Shown here: in pieces, positions 1 to 7,353 of the stretch
Position numbering within the stretch: the first letter of the stretch is position 1
How the letters are laid out: each line of letters begins with the position of its first letter
Origin: a virus
Length of the DNA: 30,608 nucleotides
Virus record (IMG/VR): IMGVR_UViG_3300048113_000120
Location: 1-30,608 of that record
Strand: one strand, 5' to 3'
The notes under the pieces: model-generated
The model's input: only the letters and a program-made list of their open reading frames with translations
The model's database searches: none
What the model was told of the DNA's origin: nothing
Position numbers and translations under genes: made by a program

Positions 1-127
1 TGGGATATGCTTATACACACTATCCCAGAAGAGTATATTTCCAAGACCAATGAGACATCCTTAACGATCAGACTAATTAATGGTTCAGTAATCAGCCTTA
101 AAGGCGCAGAGAAGCCTAACAACCTAC
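1..127. repeat. Terminal direct repeat, left copy
   Basis: These 127 bases are identical to 30482-30608. The repeat lies inside the large terminase coding sequence, and joining the two ends restores one uninterrupted reading frame. The simplest reading is a circular or circularly permuted genome whose assembly kept a k-mer overlap (127 is a common assembler k). A real short terminal repeat is possible but less likely, because it would cut through an essential gene. Confidence 0.95.
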
Positions 128-1041
128 GAGGTAGAGCATTGGACTTTGTAGTGCTAGATGAGTTTGCAGATATGCGACCAGAGGCATGGAATGAGGTTCT
201 AAGACCATCTCTATCAGACAGGCATACTGAGGAAAGCCCAACTAGAGCATTGTTTATTGGTACGCCTAAAGGCAGAAACCATTTCTATGATCTATGGGCA
301 TCAGGTTTAGATGGTGCAGAGGGATGGGATTCATTCCAGTACACAACACTGCAAGGCGGCAACGTACCAGAGCAAGAGATTGAGCAAGCCAGAAACGACC
401 TAGATGAGCGCACTTTTAATCAGGAATATTGCGCTGAGTTTGTGACTTACTCTGGTTTGATATATTATGCCTTTAGTAGAGAACTATCAGTAGAGCCTAT
501 CGAGGACAATGGTGGTACACTACACATTGGTATGGATTTCAACTTAGACCCAATGAGTGCTGTTATATGCTTAAGGCATGGGCAAGACTTATTGGCTATA
601 GATGAAATCGTTATGTATGGGAGCAACACAGATGAAATGGTTGCTGAGATAAAAGATAGGTATCCTAACAGGCACTGCATCATTTATCCTGACCCTGCAT
701 CAAGACAGCGCAAAACAAGCGCAGGTGGTCGGACTGATTTGTCGATCTTACAAAACGCAGGATTTAGCGTTAAGGCGAAGAAAGCTCACCCATTGGTCAG
801 GGATAGAATCAATGCGGTTAATAGTCGTTTACTGTCGGGTGATGGTGAGCGGCATTTGTTTGTAAGCCCCAAGTGCAAGCAGACGATTAAGAGTTTAGAA
901 AGACAGACTTATAAAGAGGGTACGAGTATTCCTAATAAGGATGGCACTGACCACATGAATGATGCGTTAGGCTACCTAGTAGAGTATTTGTTCCCAATCA
1001 GAACTGAATATAACACCCCGCAACCGACTAGGTGGACTTGA
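1..1041 (+). CDS. terL: Terminase large subunit, C-terminal part (residues 63-408)
   Basis: This is the 3' part of the DNA-packaging motor; its 5' part is at 30296-30608. The frame is open from base 1 (TGG codon). Numbered over the joined 408-residue protein, the ATPase Walker B is VVLDE with Asp115/Glu116, and the coupling motif is GTPKG near residue 150. The RNase H-like nuclease domain starts at GMDFNLDP (about 239-246) and ends with the acidic DHMNDA motif near residue 383. The protein cuts concatemeric DNA and pumps it through the portal into the prohead. An ATG at base 7 would give an open frame, but it lacks the Walker A and is an artefact of the cut point. The stop overlaps the portal start as TGATG. 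Confidence 0.95.
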   Translation, partial: WDMLIHTIPEEYISKTNETSLTIRLINGSVISLKGAEKPNNLRGRALDFVVLDEFADMRPEAWNEVLRPSLSDRHTEESPTRALFIGTPKGRNHFYDLWASGLDGAEGWDSFQYTTLQGGNVPEQEIEQARNDLDERTFNQEYCAEFVTYSGLIYYAFSRELSVEPIEDNGGTLHIGMDFNLDPMSAVICLRHGQDLLAIDEIVMYGSNTDEMVAEIKDRYPNRHCIIYPDPASRQRKTSAGGRTDLSILQNAGFSVKAKKAHPLVRDRINAVNSRLLSGDGERHLFVSPKCKQTIKSLERQTYKEGTSIPNKDGTDHMNDALGYLVEYLFPIRTEYNTPQPTRWT

Positions 1042-2429
1042 TGGAAACAAGAGAGATCGATAACACACACCCAATATATGATGACTACAAGCACAGATGG
1101 TCGTTCTATCTAAGAAGCTACATGGGTGGAGAAGATTATAAAGATGGCGGCTACCTGACAAGCTACATCTCAGAAGACAAAGACGAATATGCTAGACGTT
1201 TAGACCTTACCCCGATGGACAATCACTGTAAGAACATTGTTCACATCTACTCTAGTTTCCTTTGGCGCGTACCGCCTACCAGAGCATTCAACAGCCTAAC
1301 TAACAATGCCGCACTAGAACCCTTTATGAAAGATGCTGATCTTGATGGTCGCTCTTTCAATGCGTTTATGAGACAAGCGCAGATATGGTCTAGCGTATAT
1401 GGTCACGTATGGTTAATGATCGATAAGCCACAGTCTAATGCGGCTACAAGGGCAGAAGAGTTAGATCAAGAGATTCGCCCTTACATGACAATGATTACCC
1501 CTGAGAACGTATTTGATTGGAAGTACGAGAGAACGCCTAGCGGTCGTTTTAAGCTCGTTTATCTAAAGGTAAGGGAATCAGTCGACCGCATCAACGAAAC
1601 AGAGACAGAGGTTTATTACCGAGTTTGGAGAGAGGACACTATCGAGACTTGGTTAGCCACTAACAATGGCGAGCAAAAGATTGAAGAGATTGACAACGCA
1701 CTAGGTAAGATTCCTGCTGTTTTTGTTCCCGCTCAGAGATCACAGATTCGCGGTATTGGCACAAGCGATATTGCTGATGTGTCGTATATGCAACGAGCTA
1801 TTTACCAAGAGCTATCAGAAGTAGAGCAGTTGATTCGTATCAGTAATCACCCAACACTAGTTAAGACGTTCGAGACTGATGCTAGTGCAGGTGCAGGTGC
1901 AGTGATTAACTTACCTGATGATATGGATGGCGCATTAAAGCCATACCAGATGCAACCATCAGGGGCTAACCTAGATGCTGTCATGAAGTCTATCAACGAA
2001 AAGGTAGAATCTATCAACCGCATGGCTCACATGGGCGCAGTGCGTGGCACAGAGGCAATGACCCAATCTGGCGTGGCTATGCAGACAGAGTTCCAGATGC
2101 TTAACGCTAAACTTGCTGAGAAAGCAGACATATTGGAATTAGCAGAAGAGCAGATCTTTGACCTGTTCTGTCAGTGGCAACAAGTAACCAATGACGTAGA
2201 AGTGTTCTATCCTGATGCTTTTGATCTTAGAGACTACGACAAAGAGTTAGTGTTCCTACAGCAGATGAGAGCTACTGGCGTACAGTCTGAAACATTAAAC
2301 AAAGAGATCGACAAGAAGATTGCTGATCTAGTGCTTGATGACGATATGCTTGCTAAGTCACACAATGAGATTGATGCAGGTTCACAGCGCATTGGTAACT
2401 TTGCAGATGAGATAACTAATGGCGGCTGA
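1041..2429 (+). CDS. Portal protein
   Basis: About 462 residues, directly after the large terminase, in the usual portal position. The portal forms the dodecameric ring at one capsid vertex that docks the terminase and later the head-tail connector. The sequence suits siphophage portals (possibly the DUF4055 type): an N-terminal segment with YLRSYMGG and YARRLDLTP, a central wing/stem region, and an acidic helical C-terminus. I chose ATG 1041 because its overlap with the terminase stop is TGATG and AGGTGG (1030-1035) is well spaced from it. A GTG at 1032 in the same frame would add three residues but would destroy that spacing. Family assignment rests mainly on order and length. Confidence 0.85.
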   Translation: METREIDNTHPIYDDYKHRWSFYLRSYMGGEDYKDGGYLTSYISEDKDEYARRLDLTPMDNHCKNIVHIYSSFLWRVPPTRAFNSLTNNAALEPFMKDADLDGRSFNAFMRQAQIWSSVYGHVWLMIDKPQSNAATRAEELDQEIRPYMTMITPENVFDWKYERTPSGRFKLVYLKVRESVDRINETETEVYYRVWREDTIETWLATNNGEQKIEEIDNALGKIPAVFVPAQRSQIRGIGTSDIADVSYMQRAIYQELSEVEQLIRISNHPTLVKTFETDASAGAGAVINLPDDMDGALKPYQMQPSGANLDAVMKSINEKVESINRMAHMGAVRGTEAMTQSGVAMQTEFQMLNAKLAEKADILELAEEQIFDLFCQWQQVTNDVEVFYPDAFDLRDYDKELVFLQQMRATGVQSETLNKEIDKKIADLVLDDDMLAKSHNEIDAGSQRIGNFADEITNGG

Positions 2430-3177
2430 TACTGACCATTTCAATATTGTTGATAGGTTAGCTGATAGGCACGAAGAAAGATTAGCCTCTGCACTTGTCA
2501 CTTTAGAGAATAGAGTCGTTGATCTAATGGCATCAGCACCATTGAAAGATGGCGAGCTTTTTGATTTGGAATGGGCGTTAAACGCAAGAACTGAATTACG
2601 TCAGGCAATATCCGAAGAATATTTAACGCAAGTTGATAGTGTTATCAGGGATTATGGTCAGGTAGCTGATAGCGCAGTAGATATGCTTGGTAACTATGGA
2701 GACTTTGTTGATCTTGATCGCTCCGTAGTTAACCAGTTACAGCAAATGACGTTTCAGGGCATGGAAGATTTAGGTCTTGAGTATTTAGACGTTCTTGCAA
2801 AGCAAGTTTACGAAAGCACTTTGACAGGTGCTACGTTTGCGCAAAGTGTTTCAGCAGTACAGGCTGTTGTAGGCACAGAAATGGCTAGATACGTTAAACA
2901 GCAGATACATGATTCATTAACGCAATTTGATGCGGCAATTAATGCTAAGGTTGCTTTAGATTCAGGCGCGGAAAAATTTATTTATTTAGGCTCTAATGAT
3001 GAAGTAACTAGAGGCTTTTGCCAAAGGCACGTAGATAAGGTTTACACGATTGACGAAATGAAAGAAATTTGGCAAGGCGAATGGGCAGGAAAAAGCGGAT
3101 CTAATCCATTCATAAACAAAGGTGGCTATAACTGTAGACATAGATGGCGACCAGTTAAATTTAAGGAGCAGACATAA
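2419..3177 (+). CDS. Minor head protein (Mu gpF / SPP1 gp7-like)
   Basis: 252 residues, overlapping the portal gene by 11 bases. The C-terminal third carries the signature of phage head-morphogenesis proteins: a TRGFC-x-RHVDKVYT stretch, a spaced Trp-Gly, then NPFINKGGYNCRHRW near residues 230-245, with Cys and His residues likely to form a metal site. The N-terminal two thirds are helical and probably contact the portal. Such proteins are present in a few copies in the prohead and help assembly or DNA ejection. Position between portal and scaffold agrees. Confidence 0.85.
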   Translation: MAADTDHFNIVDRLADRHEERLASALVTLENRVVDLMASAPLKDGELFDLEWALNARTELRQAISEEYLTQVDSVIRDYGQVADSAVDMLGNYGDFVDLDRSVVNQLQQMTFQGMEDLGLEYLDVLAKQVYESTLTGATFAQSVSAVQAVVGTEMARYVKQQIHDSLTQFDAAINAKVALDSGAEKFIYLGSNDEVTRGFCQRHVDKVYTIDEMKEIWQGEWAGKSGSNPFINKGGYNCRHRWRPVKFKEQT

Positions 3178-3251
3178 TGCCAAAAGGCGCAGGAACATAC
3201 GGAAGCAAGGTCGGAAGACCTAAGAAAAAGAAACGCAAGACAAAGAAATAA
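3177..3251 (+). CDS. 24-residue lysine-rich peptide
   Basis: The ATG overlaps the stop of the minor head gene (TAATG). The peptide begins MPKGAGTYGSKVGRPKK and continues as an almost pure Lys/Arg tail. Very short MPKG..YG..VGRP..KK peptides occur at the same place in other phage genomes I recall, so I treat it as a real gene. The net charge is strongly positive, so binding to DNA or to an acidic head surface is plausible, but the role is unknown. It is too short for most gene callers. Confidence 0.65.
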   Translation: MPKGAGTYGSKVGRPKKKKRKTKK

Positions 3252-3300
3252 CTTGTGTTAAACTAACGATTCACCAACTACTCCTAGTGAGGCACGCAAC

Positions 3301-3966
3301 ATGAGCGATACAATCATGGAAACCATAGAAGAAGCTGAGACTGAAACAGCGGCAGTAGAAACTCAGGCAAAGACATTTTCACAAGAAGAACTAGACCGAA
3401 TCGTAGCCGATCGGATTGCTAGAGAACAGCGCAAGTTTGATAAGAAGCTAGGTGGCATCAACTTAGATGAAGCCAAAGAGTTACTTACTCAAAAGGAACA
3501 GGCTGAGATTGAGCAACAGAAACAGCGCGGAGAGTTTGATTCTATCTTAAAGAATACTGTCGAAAAGAAAGATGCAGTGATCAACAGTTACAAGGCTAGA
3601 TTGCAAGAGACGTTAATTGATGGACAGTTAACCAGTGCGGCCAGTCGGAATAACGCAGTTGACACAGCACAAGTAACACAACTCTTAAAAGGCAAGACCA
3701 GACTTAATGAAGATGGTGTTGTTGAGATTGTAGATAATAACGGAACACCTAGATATAATGACAAAGGTGATCTGTTATCTGTCGATGAGATGGTTACAGA
3801 ATTTTTAACTGTTAACCCACACTTTGTGCGTGCCTCTGGTGGCGGTGCAGGAAGCATGGGTAATACAGGTGGCTCTACTCCGAAGCCTCAATCGGTGGAT
3901 TGGATGGTCGAGAATTGGAATAGCGGGGGCAAAGAAGCCTATGCCGCTATGAAGAGGAAAGGCTAA
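3301..3966 (+). CDS. Capsid assembly scaffold protein
   Basis: 221 residues immediately before the major capsid gene. The N-terminus is acidic and the middle (about 25-105) is highly charged, Gln/Glu/Lys-rich and predicted coiled coil, including FSQEELDRIVADRIAREQRKF and repeated KEQAEIEQQKQRGEF-type helices. A Gly/Ser linker near 180-195 precedes a short C-terminal tail ending AAMKRKG, which could bind capsid subunits. This is the standard architecture of phage scaffolds, which template the prohead and then leave. No separate prohead protease is visible, so assembly probably depends on scaffold release without a dedicated protease. The start is supported by GTGAGG upstream. Confidence 0.8.
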   Translation: MSDTIMETIEEAETETAAVETQAKTFSQEELDRIVADRIAREQRKFDKKLGGINLDEAKELLTQKEQAEIEQQKQRGEFDSILKNTVEKKDAVINSYKARLQETLIDGQLTSAASRNNAVDTAQVTQLLKGKTRLNEDGVVEIVDNNGTPRYNDKGDLLSVDEMVTEFLTVNPHFVRASGGGAGSMGNTGGSTPKPQSVDWMVENWNSGGKEAYAAMKRKG

Positions 3967-4002
3967 ATTATTTTTTCTTTCTATTTATTGAGGTTTTGAA
4001 CA

Positions 4003-4839
4003 ATGGCTAACGAAACAACTACAACTACACTAAACGACCTGTTTACTAACATTATCGCACAGGCTCGTTTCACTGCTGAAGAGCAATCCCTAATGCTAGG
4101 TCTTGTAACTCAGTACAACATTGGCAACCAAGCAGGCACAACTATTCAAGTGCCTAAGTATCCTGCGGTAACTGCGGGTGATCTTACTGAAGGAACTGAC
4201 ATGGGTGCAACTGAAGTATCTACTTCATCTGTATCTGTAGCAGTTGGCGAAGTAGGCGCACAGGTTGTTCTTACTGATCTAGCGGCTATGGGCGCAGGCA
4301 ACCCTGCTGATGAGCTTGGTACTGTTCTTGGTAACGCTATCGCTACTAAGATTGATAAAGACCTTATCGGTTTGTTTTCTGGCTTCTCTGGTGCTTTAGG
4401 AGCGGCAGGTTCTGAGCTTACTGTTGCTGATCTATTCAAAGCGGCAGCTACTCTACGAGCTAACAAAGTAACTGGCTCTATGGCGGCTGTTGTGCATCCG
4501 TTCCAAGCGTATCAGTTGAAAGCAGGTCTAACTAACACCTTTGCTAACCCAAATGGCGGTGACTTACAGAACGAAGCTATGCGTAGCGGTTATGTTGGCA
4601 CTATCGCGGGCATTGATGTTTATGAGTCAGCCAATGTTTCTATTGATGGTAGCGATGATGCTGTTGCGGCTGTATTTGCCCCAGAAGCACTTGCTATTGC
4701 TATCAAGCGTGACTTCAACCTAGAAGTACAACGTGATGCTTCTCTACGTGCTAACGAGCTTAACGCTACTGCTGTATATGGTGTTGGTGAGTTAGACGAC
4801 AGCTTTGGTGTTAAAATCACTGCTGACGCGGCACTTTAA
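4003..4839 (+). CDS. Major capsid protein (HK97 fold)
   Basis: 278 residues. The Thr-rich N-terminus, the central GEVGAQVVLTDLA segment, VHPFQAYQLKAGL near residues 165-177, a GYVGTIAGIDVYES stretch and the C-terminal QRDASLRANELNATAVYGVGEL are typical of short HK97-fold capsid proteins without a long delta domain. It forms the icosahedral shell. Codon use is strongly biased to few codons, as expected for the most abundant virion protein. TTGAGG lies upstream with good spacing, and an intrinsic terminator follows the gene at 4848, so its transcript level may be set separately from the downstream genes. Confidence 0.92.
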   Translation: MANETTTTTLNDLFTNIIAQARFTAEEQSLMLGLVTQYNIGNQAGTTIQVPKYPAVTAGDLTEGTDMGATEVSTSSVSVAVGEVGAQVVLTDLAAMGAGNPADELGTVLGNAIATKIDKDLIGLFSGFSGALGAAGSELTVADLFKAAATLRANKVTGSMAAVVHPFQAYQLKAGLTNTFANPNGGDLQNEAMRSGYVGTIAGIDVYESANVSIDGSDDAVAAVFAPEALAIAIKRDFNLEVQRDASLRANELNATAVYGVGELDDSFGVKITADAAL

Positions 4840-4847
4840 GACTGAAC

Positions 4848-4878
4848 GCCCCTGCTTAGGTGGGGGCTATTCTTTTTC
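4848..4878 (+). terminator. Intrinsic terminator after the capsid gene
   Basis: GCCCCT pairs with GGGGGC (one T-G wobble) around an 8-base loop at 4848-4867, followed by TATTCTTTTT. It lies 8 bases after the capsid stop and just before the ribosome site of the next gene, so it probably reduces rather than abolishes transcription of downstream genes. Confidence 0.75.
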
Positions 4879-4888
4879 TGAGGTTAAT

Positions 4889-5164
4889 ATGGCGATAACA
4901 TATAGAGGCGAAAGGTTCAGTGGCTATAACAAGCCCAAAAGAACATCTGGTCATGCGACTAAGTCTCACGCTGTATTAGCCAAAGAAGGAGATAAGATTA
5001 AGCTGATTAGATTCGGACAGCAGGGGGCAGATAACAAGCCACCTAGAAAGAATGAATCTGCGGCAGATAAAGCAAAGCGCAAAGCATTCAAAGCGCGACA
5101 CGCAAAGAACATAGCCAAAGGCAAAATGTCTGGGGCTTACTGGGCAGACAAGGTGAAGTGGTAA
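4889..5164 (+). CDS. Conserved basic phage protein, unknown function
   Basis: 91 residues, rich in Lys/Arg (pI clearly basic), beginning MAITYRGERFSGYNKPKRT and ending KGKMSGAYWADKVKW. I recognise the pattern (YNKPKRT, KSHAVLAKEGDKIKLIRFGQQG, KARHAKNIAKG, then SxAYWA) from proteins of unknown function in marine tailed phages, including cyanophages. The start is ATG 4889 because TGAGGTT precedes it at the right spacing and it follows the terminator; the frame is open further upstream, but that would run through the terminator hairpin. It sits between capsid and head-completion genes, so a head or DNA-associated role is possible. No catalytic motif is visible. Confidence 0.75.
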   Translation: MAITYRGERFSGYNKPKRTSGHATKSHAVLAKEGDKIKLIRFGQQGADNKPPRKNESAADKAKRKAFKARHAKNIAKGKMSGAYWADKVKW

Positions 5165-5577
5165 TGGCATTCTCTACAGACTTAGATTTAAAGAACCTAG
5201 TGCCTGACATATTAGAGTTGGGTTTTGATACCTTTAGCGATGAACACGCTAAGGCGCAGAGCGATATTATCCGCGAACTACGAATAGGTTGGTGGGATAA
5301 GAAAGGGCTATCAGGCGAGCTAAACAGCGCGTACCTGACAGACTCACAGTTTACAAGATGTTCATCTTACTTGGTGTTGTGGAAGTACGCACTGCCTCAG
5401 TTAACTAACTGGGTTGATGGCGATAGATTCCAGAGCATGATTGCTTTCTACAAGTCGCGTTATGGCGAAGAGCTAGATAGTATTTTAAGAGATGGCATTG
5501 AGTACGATGCTGATAACGATAGTGTCGTAACAGAGCAAGAGAAGAAGTCTATCCATAGCGGTAGATTGAGCAGATAA
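5164..5577 (+). CDS. Head-tail adaptor / head completion protein
   Basis: 137 residues from ATG 5164, which overlaps the previous stop as TAATG and has AGGTGAAG upstream. A GTG six bases earlier is possible but less likely. The helical sequence, starting FSTDLDLKNLVPDIL and including FTRCSSYLVLWKYALPQL, matches the general form of phage connector proteins that sit under the portal after packaging. Gene order (capsid, adaptor, tail-completion, tail terminator, tail tube) supports this more than any single motif. Confidence 0.6.
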   Translation: MAFSTDLDLKNLVPDILELGFDTFSDEHAKAQSDIIRELRIGWWDKKGLSGELNSAYLTDSQFTRCSSYLVLWKYALPQLTNWVDGDRFQSMIAFYKSRYGEELDSILRDGIEYDADNDSVVTEQEKKSIHSGRLSR

Positions 5578-5999
5578 TGCAGATTAGCTTTAAAAGCAAC
5601 GCTAAAAAAGTAAAAGCGGAGCTAGAGAAGAAGGGTAAGGATGTAGGGCAAAGCATAAAAAGAGCTTTATCTATTACAGCCCAAGAAGGAATCAACATTA
5701 TAGAGCGCAGAACGAAGCGCAGTGTTGGCTTTAAGGGTGGTAAATTTACAAAGTATTCGCCTAAGTACGCAAGGTTTAGAAGATTCAGAGGTCGCACCAA
5801 TAGACCGAATCTTGAGTTTAGCGGCAAGATGCTTGGCGCGATGACCACTAAGGCAGATAGAAAAAAGGCTACTATCTTTTTCACTAGAGCCGTAGAAGCT
5901 AAGAAGGCGGCAGGTAATAACAAGCTAAGACCATTTTTTGGCTTTAGCAGAAAAGAAGAAAAGAAACTAGGCGACATATTTTTTAAGAGGCTTAAATGA
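5577..5999 (+). CDS. Tail completion / virion morphogenesis protein (HK97 gp10 or Mu gpG-like)
   Basis: 140 residues, strongly basic. The central segment GGKFTKYSPKYARFRRFRGR resembles the 'WPPLSPxYAxxK' region of virion morphogenesis proteins. LEFSGKMLGAM, then RPFFGFSRKEEKKL near the C-terminus, is the usual ending of this family. These proteins form a ring at the head-tail joint. The start overlaps the preceding stop as TAATG, and the next gene starts inside its stop codon (ATGA), so the group is translationally coupled. Confidence 0.7.
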   Translation: MQISFKSNAKKVKAELEKKGKDVGQSIKRALSITAQEGINIIERRTKRSVGFKGGKFTKYSPKYARFRRFRGRTNRPNLEFSGKMLGAMTTKADRKKATIFFTRAVEAKKAAGNNKLRPFFGFSRKEEKKLGDIFFKRLK

Positions 6000-6430
6000 G
6001 CATTAGAGAACAGATAGCGGTTGACTTGGTAGATACACTTGAGCAGATTGCAAAGCCCGTACAAGTAAAGTATGTAACCAGAGAGCCATTTGATTTTGAG
6101 AAGCTATCTAATGCTCAGTTTCCTGCTATCTTGGTGCAAAGCGCAGACGAAGACAGAGAAGATAACACTGTCGGTGGCTCTATATCTCACAGGATGGCAA
6201 CGATTAACTATCAGCTTGTATGCTATGTGAAAGGCAGTCAGATAGACACTGCTAGAAACAAGATCATTGAGGCTGTTGAGGAAAGTCTTGATACTGACAG
6301 AACTAGAGGCGGTGTTGCCCTAGATACACAGATTGTTAGTGTCGAGACAGATGAAGGTTCTATAGCACCGATTGGCGGTGTGATTTTAACTCTGCGTGTA
6401 CTGTATAAGTATCAGCGCGGTACACTTTAA
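5996..6430 (+). CDS. Tail terminator protein
   Basis: 144 residues, ATGA overlap with the previous gene. The sequence starts with a helix (IREQIAVDLVDTLEQI), has a beta-rich middle with FPAILVQSADEDRE, and a later segment VKGSQIDTARNKIIEAVEESL followed by strands. This alpha/beta layout and length fit the tail terminator family (lambda gpU / SPP1 gp17-like), which caps the tail tube and joins it to the head. Position directly before the tail tube gene agrees. Sequence identity to any reference cannot be judged here. Confidence 0.65.
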   Translation: MSIREQIAVDLVDTLEQIAKPVQVKYVTREPFDFEKLSNAQFPAILVQSADEDREDNTVGGSISHRMATINYQLVCYVKGSQIDTARNKIIEAVEESLDTDRTRGGVALDTQIVSVETDEGSIAPIGGVILTLRVLYKYQRGTL

Positions 6431-6448
6431 CTTTATGAGGTTATAAAC

Positions 6449-6847
6449 ATGGCAAGTGCAACAGGCAATAGCGGCATTGTAAAACTCGTTACTGATGGCG
6501 GTTCATTAGCAACAGTGGCAGAAGTACGCTCTTTTAACATTGATGAGACAGCAGACACTATTGAATCTACATCTATGGGCGAAACTAGCAGAACATACTT
6601 AGCAGGTCAGAAGACAGCTACAGTTAGCCTAGAATGCTACTGGGATTCTACAGATTCAGCTCAGGATGACTTAGACGTTTCATCTAAGATTGATTTTGAA
6701 ATCTATCCTAATGGCGTAGGTACTGGCAAAAAGTATGTAGGTGAGGGCTTTGTAACAGATAAGTCTATCAGCGTATCTTTTGACGGCATGGTTGAAGCAT
6801 CTTTTTCTATCCAAGCTACAGGCGCAGTAACAGAAGCATCAGCATAA
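6449..6847 (+). CDS. Major tail tube protein
   Basis: 132 residues, with TGAGG upstream. It is beta-rich and Thr/Ser/Gly-rich with RSFNIDETADTIESTSMGETSRTYLAGQKTATVSLECYWD-type strands, then a C-terminal VSFDGMVEASFSIQATGAV strand. The pattern of an N-terminal 'VAEVRSFNIDETADTIE' followed by a 'SMG' loop and a late 'G..SFSIQATG' strand is common in short siphophage tube proteins. It polymerises around the tape measure to make the tail. It precedes the frameshifted chaperone gene, as is usual. Confidence 0.82.
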   Translation: MASATGNSGIVKLVTDGGSLATVAEVRSFNIDETADTIESTSMGETSRTYLAGQKTATVSLECYWDSTDSAQDDLDVSSKIDFEIYPNGVGTGKKYVGEGFVTDKSISVSFDGMVEASFSIQATGAVTEASA

Positions 6848-6865
6848 TAACGGGGGTTATAAACT

Positions 6866-7213
6866 ATGGGACTAGCAAAAGAGTTGCGTACGCGCAGAGA
6901 AGTTAAGGTAAGAGAAGTTGACGTGCCTGAGTGGGGTGACGATTCTGGAGCGTTCAAGTTGTATTGTAAGCCAGTTACTTGTTACGACATGAACCAACTA
7001 CAGAAGAAGCACCCTAACTTCTTAGAGAACACTACGATAGCCGCTATGGTCGATCTGATTGTTATGAAAGCAGAAGATCAAAGTGGTGAGAGGCTGTTTA
7101 CTGCGGCAGACGATAGAATGGAATTGATGGGCGAGCATACAGATGTTATATCTAATATCGCCAATCAGATGTTTGCTGACTTAGAGTCTGAGGAAGATTT
7201 AGTAAAAAACTAA
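6866..7213 (+). CDS. Tail assembly chaperone, unshifted product (G-like)
   Basis: 115 residues, ending at TAA 7211-7213. It lies between the tail tube and the tape measure gene, the standard place for siphophage tail assembly chaperones. It opens with KELRTRREVKVREVDVPEWG and has a helical C-terminal half (ENTTIAAMVDLIVMKAED..), as in other G-type chaperones. The last sense codons before the stop are GTA AAA AAC, a canonical -1 slippery site, so a fraction of ribosomes should make the longer product at 6866-7353. It is expected to coat the tape measure and recruit tube subunits, and is not in the finished virion. Confidence 0.85.
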   Translation: MGLAKELRTRREVKVREVDVPEWGDDSGAFKLYCKPVTCYDMNQLQKKHPNFLENTTIAAMVDLIVMKAEDQSGERLFTAADDRMELMGEHTDVISNIANQMFADLESEEDLVKN

Positions 7214-7353
7214 AAACCGATCACCATAGATTGAATTTAATATCTTTGGCTGATCGGCTTTCCAAGACTATAGAAGAAGTAGAGCAGATAAGTCTTTCAG
7301 AGTATCGAGAGTGGATGGCATATTTTGAAATACTAAAGGATTCCGATGGCTAA
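6866..7353 (+). CDS. Tail assembly chaperone, -1 frameshift fusion (GT-like)
   Basis: Slipping back one base after AAC 7208-7210 continues with CTA AAA ACC and stays open for 47 codons to TAA 7351-7353, giving a fusion of about 162 residues. The extension reads LKTDHHRLNLISLADRLSKT and then an acidic helix ending in WMAYFEILKDSDG. The ADRLSKT.EEV plus E.REWMAYFEIL pattern is what the T part of many chaperone pairs looks like, so the frame is clearly coding although it has no start codon of its own. It ends 8 bases inside the tape measure gene. Family knowledge: both G and GT are needed in a fixed ratio for tail assembly. Confidence 0.88.
7204..7257 (+). promoter_or_regulatory. Programmed -1 ribosomal frameshift site with stem-loop
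   Basis: The slippery heptamer A AAA AAC is at 7204-7210, in phase with the zero frame. After a 6-base spacer (TAAAAA, containing the zero-frame stop) comes CCGATCA at 7217-7223, which pairs perfectly with TGATCGG at 7251-7257. The stem continues with CCA 7224-7226 / TGG 7247-7249 (one bulged C) and AGAT 7228-7231 / ATCT 7242-7245. Heptamer, spacer length and stem all fit known -1 frameshift signals. Confidence 0.85.

Noticed and set aside
5549-6064. 171-codon open frame on the minus strand.
   Set aside because: It lies wholly across well-supported plus-strand tail-completion and terminator genes, has no ribosome site and its sequence is low-complexity hydrophobic, a typical shadow.
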